Positions 58,883 to 64,000 of a DNA stretch of 64,000 nucleotides are shown here, in pieces. The notes below the pieces were generated by a model. It did not search any database. It saw nothing but the letters and a program-made list of their open reading frames with translations, and had not been told where the DNA came from. Origin of the DNA: Streptomyces sp. WMMB 322 (lineage in GTDB: Bacteria > Actinomycetota > Actinomycetes > Streptomycetales > Streptomycetaceae); contig NZ_FMHI01000002.1 of the NCBI RefSeq assembly GCF_900090145.1, forward strand, positions 484,941-548,940, given 5' to 3'. The position numbers were made by a program, and so were the translations under genes. Each line of letters begins with the position of its first letter. Positions within the stretch are counted from its first letter, which is position 1.

Positions 58883-60177
58883 GCGTCGGCCTCCTGACGG
58901 GCTGCGGACACGGCGCCGGCGGACACCGTGCCGGTGGGCACAGGTCCGGAGGGCGGGCCGTCGGCGGGTACGGCGCCGGCCGGTACCGCATCGGCGAGCA
59001 GCAGGTCCGGCACGTCCGGGTTGCGGAGATAGCCGAGAAGCAACTCCTCCAACGTGGGCTCCTCCACGGCCCATTCGGCCCCCCGGGATGCCCCTGACTC
59101 CTTTGACCCCTCTGACTCCTCAGGCCCTTCTGACCCCTCGGCACCCTCGTCCGGCTCTGCGTCCCCCTCGTCCGGCCCGAGGGTCTGCTCGTCGTCCGCG
59201 TGACCCGTACCGGCCGGGGCGTCGAGTCCGCCGGCCGTGCGGACCAGCGCCGTGCGGCCGCGCCCCGCGTCGTACTCCTCGACGACCTGGTGCGGGCCGA
59301 AGTCCTCGCGCAGTCCGGTGAGAACACGGTGGGCGTCCATCAGGCCGTCCTGATCGCCGGCCAGCCGTATCCGGCCGGAGCCGAGCAGCAGCAGGTAGTC
59401 GCAGGCGCCCTCCAGGTCCGCGACGACGTGCGAGGACATCACGATGGTGGTGCCGCGCCCGGCCGCGTCGGCCATCAGGGCCCCGGTCAGTTCGTGCCGT
59501 GCGAGCGGGTCGATGTCGGCCATCGGCTCGTCCAGCAGCAGCAGTTCGGGGCTCTTGCCGAAGGCGAGGGCGAGCGAGACGCGGGTGCGCAGGCCGCCCG
59601 AGAGCGTCCGGACCTTCGAACGGGGTGCGATCCCGTCTCCTCCGTATGCGATGCGCTCGGCGGCGTCCTGGTCCCAGCGGCGGGGGTTGAGTTCGGCGCC
59701 GAGCCGAAGCGTCGCCTCGACGGTCAACTGCGGGTAGAGCGGCTTGTGCTGGGCGACGTACGCGATGCGTTCACGGGCCGCCGCCGGGGTCGTCCCCAGC
59801 AGCCGTACGGTCCCCTCGGTCGGCCGCATCAGCCCGGCCGCTATGGCGAGAAGGGTGGACTTGCCGGCGCCGTTGGGCCCGACGAGTCCGCAGATGCGGC
59901 CCGCGGGCAGCCGGAAGGTGCAGTCACGCAGCACGTGTTGACGGCTGCGCGCGTAACCCATGCCGAGGCCGAGCGCTTCGAGTGCGGCGTTGCCCTCCTC
60001 GCCGCTCCCGGTGCTCTCCTCGCCGGTTCCGGTGCTCGGGGCGCTCCCGGTGCTCGGGCCGCTCCCGCCGCTCGGGCCGTTACCGGCGTCCCCGAGGCCC
60101 CCGACGGCGACGGCGTGTCGGGCGGGCGTCCGGGCCTCCCTGCTCCCGTTCTCCTCGGCGTCTTCGGCCTCAGTCAT
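58879..60177 (-). CDS. ABC transporter ATP-binding protein with long tails
   Basis: A 432-residue ATPase. Walker A GPNGAGKST, Q-loop AYVAQHKPLYPQ, signature TLSGGLRTRVSLALA and Walker B ELLLLDEPMADIDP are intact, with SSHVVADLE as the H-loop. A 65-residue Gly/Ser/Thr-rich N-terminus and a 150-residue acidic C-terminus (DEGAEGSEGPEESEGSKE) are well beyond the family core. The gene overlaps both the GntR gene before it (60174-60177) and the permease after it. Confidence 0.88.
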   Translation of the reverse strand: MTEAEDAEENGSREARTPARHAVAVGGLGDAGNGPSGGSGPSTGSAPSTGTGEESTGSGEEGNAALEALGLGMGYARSRQHVLRDCTFRLPAGRICGLVGPNGAGKSTLLAIAAGLMRPTEGTVRLLGTTPAAARERIAYVAQHKPLYPQLTVEATLRLGAELNPRRWDQDAAERIAYGGDGIAPRSKVRTLSGGLRTRVSLALAFGKSPELLLLDEPMADIDPLARHELTGALMADAAGRGTTIVMSSHVVADLEGACDYLLLLGSGRIRLAGDQDGLMDAHRVLTGLREDFGPHQVVEEYDAGRGRTALVRTAGGLDAPAGTGHADDEQTLGPDEGDAEPDEGAEGSEGPEESEGSKESGASRGAEWAVEEPTLEELLLGYLRNPDVPDLLLADAVPAGAVPADGPPSGPVPTGTVSAGAVSAARQEADA

Positions 60178-60560
60178 CGATCCCCCTCGGGAAACTCCTG
60201 GTCAAGTGCGGAATTGAACAGCGCCGTGACGACCTCGCGGTCAAGTCCCGCCTCATGTGCGCGTTTCAGCCAGTCGGCCAGCTCCGTGCCGAACGGGGAG
60301 CCGGCGGACGCGCCGTCCAGCGATTTCCGTACGAACGTGCCCAGGCCGCGGCGCGCCTCGACGAGCCCCTCGCGTTCCAGCTCGCGGTACGCCTTGAGCA
60401 CCGTGTTCGGGTTGACGGCGGTCGCCTCAACGACCTCGCGGGCGGTGGGCAGCCGGTCGCCCGGTTCCAGCAGTCCGAGCCGCAGCGCCTGCCTGGTCTG
60501 CTGGACGATCTGGAGGTACGTGGCGACGCCGCTGCGCCGGTCGATCCGGAAAGTGAGCAC
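60174..60560 (-). CDS. GntR-family regulator, YtrA subfamily
   Basis: A 128-residue regulator: winged helix GVATYLQIVQQTRQALRLGLLEPGDRLPTAREVVEATAVNPNTVLKAYRELEREGLVEARRGLGTFV followed by a short helical dimerisation tail, the YtrA architecture. GTG at 60560 follows GGTGGAGGTGA. It heads the ABC operon, and the 40-bp operator lies immediately upstream, so autorepression relieved by a drug-like signal is likely. Confidence 0.88.
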   Translation of the reverse strand: MLTFRIDRRSGVATYLQIVQQTRQALRLGLLEPGDRLPTAREVVEATAVNPNTVLKAYRELEREGLVEARRGLGTFVRKSLDGASAGSPFGTELADWLKRAHEAGLDREVVTALFNSALDQEFPEGDR

Positions 60561-60566
60561 TCACCT

Positions 60567-60606
60567 CCACCACCCTTTCACTAATCAAGTAGTGAAAGGG
60601 TGGTGG
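60567..60606. promoter_or_regulatory. YtrA-type operator with perfect 17-bp arms
   Basis: CCACCACCCTTTCACTA (60567-60583) is the exact inverse of 60590-60606, with ATCAAG in the centre. It begins seven bases before the GTG of the regulator on the minus strand and includes that gene's ribosome site region. Confidence 0.8.
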
Positions 60607-60868
60607 GCGGCGGTCTCGGTGTCAACCTCTTGCTTCCGTACGTCAGTTGGCGGGCGTCCCAGTCGTCACACGGACGGAGCATGACGAGCACGACCGTCCG
60701 CGGCGGCGCCCCCGGCGGGCCGCAGCGGGCTGTGGAGACAGAAGGACGGCACAGCCCGGGGGCCGTGAAAAGAGAGGGAGGGCGACCCCGGGTGTGCGCC
60801 GGAAGAGGCAGGCCGAACCGGTCAGGAATCGAGAAGCGCGGTCACCGCGCCGTGGCTAGCGTGACTGC
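60607..60868. other. Spacer between the GntR operon and the VOC gene
   Basis: No gene. GGCTAGCGT at 60851-60859 resembles a -10 element only nine bases before the VOC start codon, allowing a leaderless transcript. Confidence 0.4.
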
Positions 60869-61279
<411 letters not shown>

Positions 61280-61351
61280 GCGGGCCGGCGGCCGCAGCGG
61301 CGACCGGCCTCGCCCGCCGCCGGCCGGTCACCTGCCGGCCCGCGGCCCGCG

Positions 61352-62953
61352 TCAGCCGTCCACCCCGCGGTCGAGCTCCCAGAGCTGAAGCAGGGAAGAG
61401 GAGTTGAGCGCCCACTCCACGCCTGTGATGTCGTCGTGGGCCGCGACGTACTGCTTGCCCTGCCACAGCGGCAGCACCGGCACGTCGCGGGCGACGATGT
61501 TCTGGGCGCGGGTGAACTTCCTCGTGGCGTCCGCGCGGTCGGGCTCACGCCGGGTCTGCGGGATCAGCTCCTCACGGATCTCCTTGTTGGAGTACGGGGA
61601 GTTGAGCACGTTGTCCTTCTCGAGGAAGGGCGCGATGAAGTTGTCCGCGTCCGGGAAGTCCGGGAGCCAGCCGAAGCCGTAGACCTGGTACTTCCCTTCC
61701 AGGGCGGCGGAGCTGTAGGAGTCCGGGGGCTCGCTCTCGAGGGTCGCGTCGAAGACCCCGCTCTCGTTGAGCTGCTTCCCGAGCACGGCGAACTCGCTGG
61801 CCGCGGAGCTGCCCCGGCTCGTACGCGGGTAGTGGAGGGAGAGCTTCACCGGGGTCTTCACATCGGCCTCGCGCAGGGTGCGCTTTGCGGCCTCGACGTC
61901 CGGTTCGCCGTACTCGTTGAAGAAGGAGTTCGTGTGTCCCAGCAGGCCGCCGGGGACGATGGAGTACAGCGGCTCGGCGGTGCGTGAGTAGACGTCGCCG
62001 ACCAGTTGCTTGCGGTCGATGACCTGGGCGAACGCCTGCCGCACCGCACGCCGGCCCACCGTCTTGTCCTCCGTGTCGAAGACGAGGTAGCGCACTCCCT
62101 GTCCCGGCTGCTCGACGAGCCTGATGCCCTTGTCCCGGTCCGCCTCCAGCTGCTGGACGAACCGGGAGGTGATGCCGCGGTTCATCATGTCGATGCGGCC
62201 GGATTCGAGGGCCTTCTGAAGCGCTTCGGAGGAGCGGAAGAAGCGCAGTTCGATCTTGTCGTTCTTCGCCTCGGAGCCGCCCCGGTAGTCCGAGTTCCTG
62301 GTGAGGAGCACCTTGCGCCCCTTGGAGTCGAAGTCGTCGAGCACGTACGGCCCCGAACCGGTCCGCTTGAAGCCCTTGGCGAGGCGGTCGGCCGGATAGG
62401 TCCGGCTGTCGACGATCGAGGCCGCCGGGGTGGCCAGCTTGTACGGGAAGGTGGCGTCGGGCTTCTTCAGGTGGAAGACGACCTTGTCGGCGCCTTCGGA
62501 CTCGACCTTGGCGACGTTGCCGAGCAGTGAGGCCGGGCCGCCCTGGACGTTGAGGCGGAGCAGGCGCTCGATGGAGAATTCGACGTCCTCGGCGGTCAGC
62601 TTGTTGCCGTTGGAGAAGGTCAGCCCGTCCCGCAGGGTGCAGCTGTACTGGTCGTTGCGCCCGCCGGCGAACCGGCACTTCTCGGCCGCGTCCGTCACCG
62701 GTTCGGTGCCCGAGCGGGGCGGCCGCAACAGCGTCTGGAACGTGTTGCGCATGATGTTCCAGGAGCCGATGTCGTAGGAGGCTGCCGGGTCGAAGGGCGC
62801 GGGGGTGTCCTCGGTCACCGCGACTTTCGCCGTCGTACCGACCACGATGGGCTTTCTCTGGTCGCCTCTTCCGTCCACCGCGCCGCTGCAGGCGACGAGG
62901 GTGGAGGCGAGCAGCCCGACAAGGGCGAGCGGCGTGAGCGTCCTGCGGTTCAT
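61352..62953 (-). CDS. ABC transporter substrate-binding lipoprotein (peptide/nickel type)
   Basis: A 533-residue SBP_bac_5 family protein. Lipoprotein signal RRTLTPLALVGLLASTLVAC with the acylated Cys at 22. Solute-binding signature SFSIERLLR-type VEFSIERLLRLN, FHLKKPDATFPYKLATPAAS, YVLDDFDSKGRKVLLTRNSDYRGG, and the C-terminal QVYGFGWLPDFPDADNFIAPF. It should deliver oligopeptides or a similar ligand to an ABC importer, but no permease genes are adjacent, so it is an orphan here. ATG at 62953 follows GGAGG. Confidence 0.87.
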   Translation of the reverse strand: MNRRTLTPLALVGLLASTLVACSGAVDGRGDQRKPIVVGTTAKVAVTEDTPAPFDPAASYDIGSWNIMRNTFQTLLRPPRSGTEPVTDAAEKCRFAGGRNDQYSCTLRDGLTFSNGNKLTAEDVEFSIERLLRLNVQGGPASLLGNVAKVESEGADKVVFHLKKPDATFPYKLATPAASIVDSRTYPADRLAKGFKRTGSGPYVLDDFDSKGRKVLLTRNSDYRGGSEAKNDKIELRFFRSSEALQKALESGRIDMMNRGITSRFVQQLEADRDKGIRLVEQPGQGVRYLVFDTEDKTVGRRAVRQAFAQVIDRKQLVGDVYSRTAEPLYSIVPGGLLGHTNSFFNEYGEPDVEAAKRTLREADVKTPVKLSLHYPRTSRGSSAASEFAVLGKQLNESGVFDATLESEPPDSYSSAALEGKYQVYGFGWLPDFPDADNFIAPFLEKDNVLNSPYSNKEIREELIPQTRREPDRADATRKFTRAQNIVARDVPVLPLWQGKQYVAAHDDITGVEWALNSSSLLQLWELDRGVDG

Positions 62954-63231
62954 GGTCGGCGCCCTCCTGTGTCCGGCCAGAGGTTGTCGCACATGCGAAA
63001 TGGCGCGGGGAGACGCTAATGCTTCCGCAGTGACAATCTGATGCAGTGCGGTGAGGAATGGCTACCCCCCGGCGGGACCAGGCGGCGGCGTATCCGCAAT
63101 ACGAACGCGGGAACGTATCGCACTTCAGTGAATCAATGCGGGCACACCGGTCCGTGGAATGCCCGTTTGGCTCGGCTTCAACCACATGGGCGTGGGGGGT
63201 GTCGATGGCTCGGCACGTGATGAACGTCACG
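62954..63231. other. Upstream region of the peptide-binding lipoprotein
   Basis: Contains the promoter region of the lipoprotein gene, with lower GC than the neighbouring genes. No precise element or gene could be assigned. Confidence 0.4.
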
Positions 63232-63534
63232 TCAACTCCCGTACGGGCTGGGCCAGTTCACCCTCGTTGAACCCCTTCCGTCGCGTCGCCGAGAACAGGG
63301 ACGCCCGCATCGGAACGGCTCCCGGAAATACCTGTTCGTGATTTCCGGATCGTTGAGCCATTGTCCGGAAAGAACAGACTCGGCAGGAAGCTGCAAAAGC
63401 ACTGACCGAGACGCCGCGACTTCTGCTCCGAAGTGCTCCCACTCGCGGCGGATGCTTTCCGGGCGGGCCGGATCAGGATTGCCCGGGGTAATCGACTGCG
63501 TCGGACACGTGCTGTCCGGCACCGGACCCGGCAC
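63232..63534 (-). CDS. Possible small hypothetical protein or gene remnant
   Basis: A 100-codon frame reads naturally in its middle (SIRREWEHFGAEVAASRSVL then LSGQWLNDPEITNRYFREP) but turns Arg/Cys-rich afterwards, where another frame (PMRASLFSATRRKGFNEGE) looks better. This hints at a frameshift near 63310. Third-position GC is lower than in neighbours. I find no ribosome site or known domain. Confidence 0.3.
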   Translation of the reverse strand: MPGPVPDSTCPTQSITPGNPDPARPESIRREWEHFGAEVAASRSVLLQLPAESVLSGQWLNDPEITNRYFREPFRCGRPCSRRRDGRGSTRVNWPSPYGS

Positions 63535-63887
63535 GCGGCGGCACCGTCACCGGACCCCGTCCGGCCGGTGACTTCTTTCCCGACGCCCTCGTCCGAACCG
63601 CCGTACGCCGCAACGCCCTCAGGGACTCCTCCGCCCGGTCTTGTCGTGTGCGGGGTGCGGCCGGACGGTGTGCGAGGCCACGTCTGCGGGGCGGGTGTTG
63701 ACGTTTGCTGTCGGGGGTGGGGGGCACGCGGAGGTCAGTGCTTCGGCAAGAAGGCACATCCGCGGGAGCGGGGCTCGTTCGAGAGCCCGGTCTTTGCGCG
63801 TGACCGTTTGTTCGGTCCGTCCCGGTTGTGTCTTGTCTCCCGCGGTGTCCGCAGATGCAGTACACCGAGGGGAAGTAGGCCAAGCAC
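63535..63887. other. Upstream region of the last gene, no gene found
   Basis: No gene seen. TTGTCT at about 63833 with a TGCAGT -10-like element 17 bases downstream might be the promoter of the gene starting at 63888. Confidence 0.35.
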
Positions 63888-64000
63888 ATGACTTCTGTAT
63901 CGATGCGCACTTCGCGTGCCCGTCGTCCGCATGATGACGCTCCTGATACGGCGGAGGATTTCCGGCGGATTGTCTCTTTGCCCGAGGGGGTGGAGAGGGA
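63888..64000 (+). CDS. 5' end of a gene truncated by the window (possibly Uma2-like)
   Basis: ATG at 63888 preceded by GAGGGGAAG opens a frame to the window end: MTSVSMRTSRARRPHDDAPD then TAEDFRRIVSLPEGVER. The EDFRRIV-x-LPEGV text recalls the start of Uma2-type (DUF820) endonuclease-fold proteins, but 37 residues are too few to be sure. Confidence 0.5.
   Translation, partial: MTSVSMRTSRARRPHDDAPDTAEDFRRIVSLPEGVER

Overview
The window is chromosomal DNA from a high-GC actinomycete, most likely Streptomyces or a close relative. The indications are GC-rich third codon positions, frequent GTG/TTG starts behind GGAGG-type ribosome sites, and marker families such as a conservon (CvnABCD), snapalysin, a large LuxR/LAL regulator, a SpoIIE-type phosphatase fused to an RsbW-like kinase, and DUF3048, DUF5335 and DUF2848 proteins. 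I see no rRNA, tRNA, CRISPR array, insertion sequence, prophage or recognisable antibiotic cluster. The content is typical accessory or arm-type chromosome: many transport/catabolism/regulator cassettes, secreted proteins and gene remnants.

Layout. 0-3.6 kb: tail of an upstream gene, a secreted beta-helix protein, a decayed VOC gene, a methyltransferase and a small membrane protein. 3.7-13 kb: a Tat-exported PhoX-type phosphatase behind a PHO box, an SMR exporter, a dienelactone hydrolase, two oxidoreductases, a second methyltransferase, a DUF3048 protein and a SnoaL-like protein. 13.1-20.9 kb: two adjacent catabolic cassettes. The first is DUF1445 hydro-lyase + MFS + GntR; the second is DUF2848 hydrolase + MHS-type MFS + nitrilase + GntR. 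Both have clear palindromic operators. 21-26 kb: a secreted NHL propeller, a flavodoxin-like reductase, an SDR and a second DUF3048 lipoprotein. 26.5-31.8 kb: an MHYT membrane sensor leading into a complete conservon. 31.8-41.7 kb: an acyl-CoA ligase, a membrane sulfatase, an aldolase/MFS/GntR cassette and another MHS transporter. 41.9-49.4 kb: a DcuS-like sensor fused to SpoIIE and RsbW-like modules, a LAL regulator and a Tat-exported metallophosphoesterase. 49.6-57.7 kb: small enzymes, an AraC regulator, an unrecognised translationally coupled gene pair, an Fe-S/metallo-beta-lactamase fusion, snapalysin and a deaminase. 57.9-64 kb: a GntR-ABC transporter operon, a VOC protein, a peptide-binding lipoprotein, a long poorly coding gap and the start of a further gene.

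How the genes work together. The recurring logic is substrate-responsive: a GntR repressor next to an MFS symporter and one or two enzymes, with operators visible at about 15.6, 17.4, 20.9, 38.7 and 60.6 kb. Signalling modules (MHYT + conservon; DcuS-like sensor + SpoIIE/RsbW) suggest coupling of external cues to small GTPase or anti-sigma outputs. A second theme is tandem duplication of short segments at gene 3' ends, often including the stop codon, and other short-period repeats between genes.
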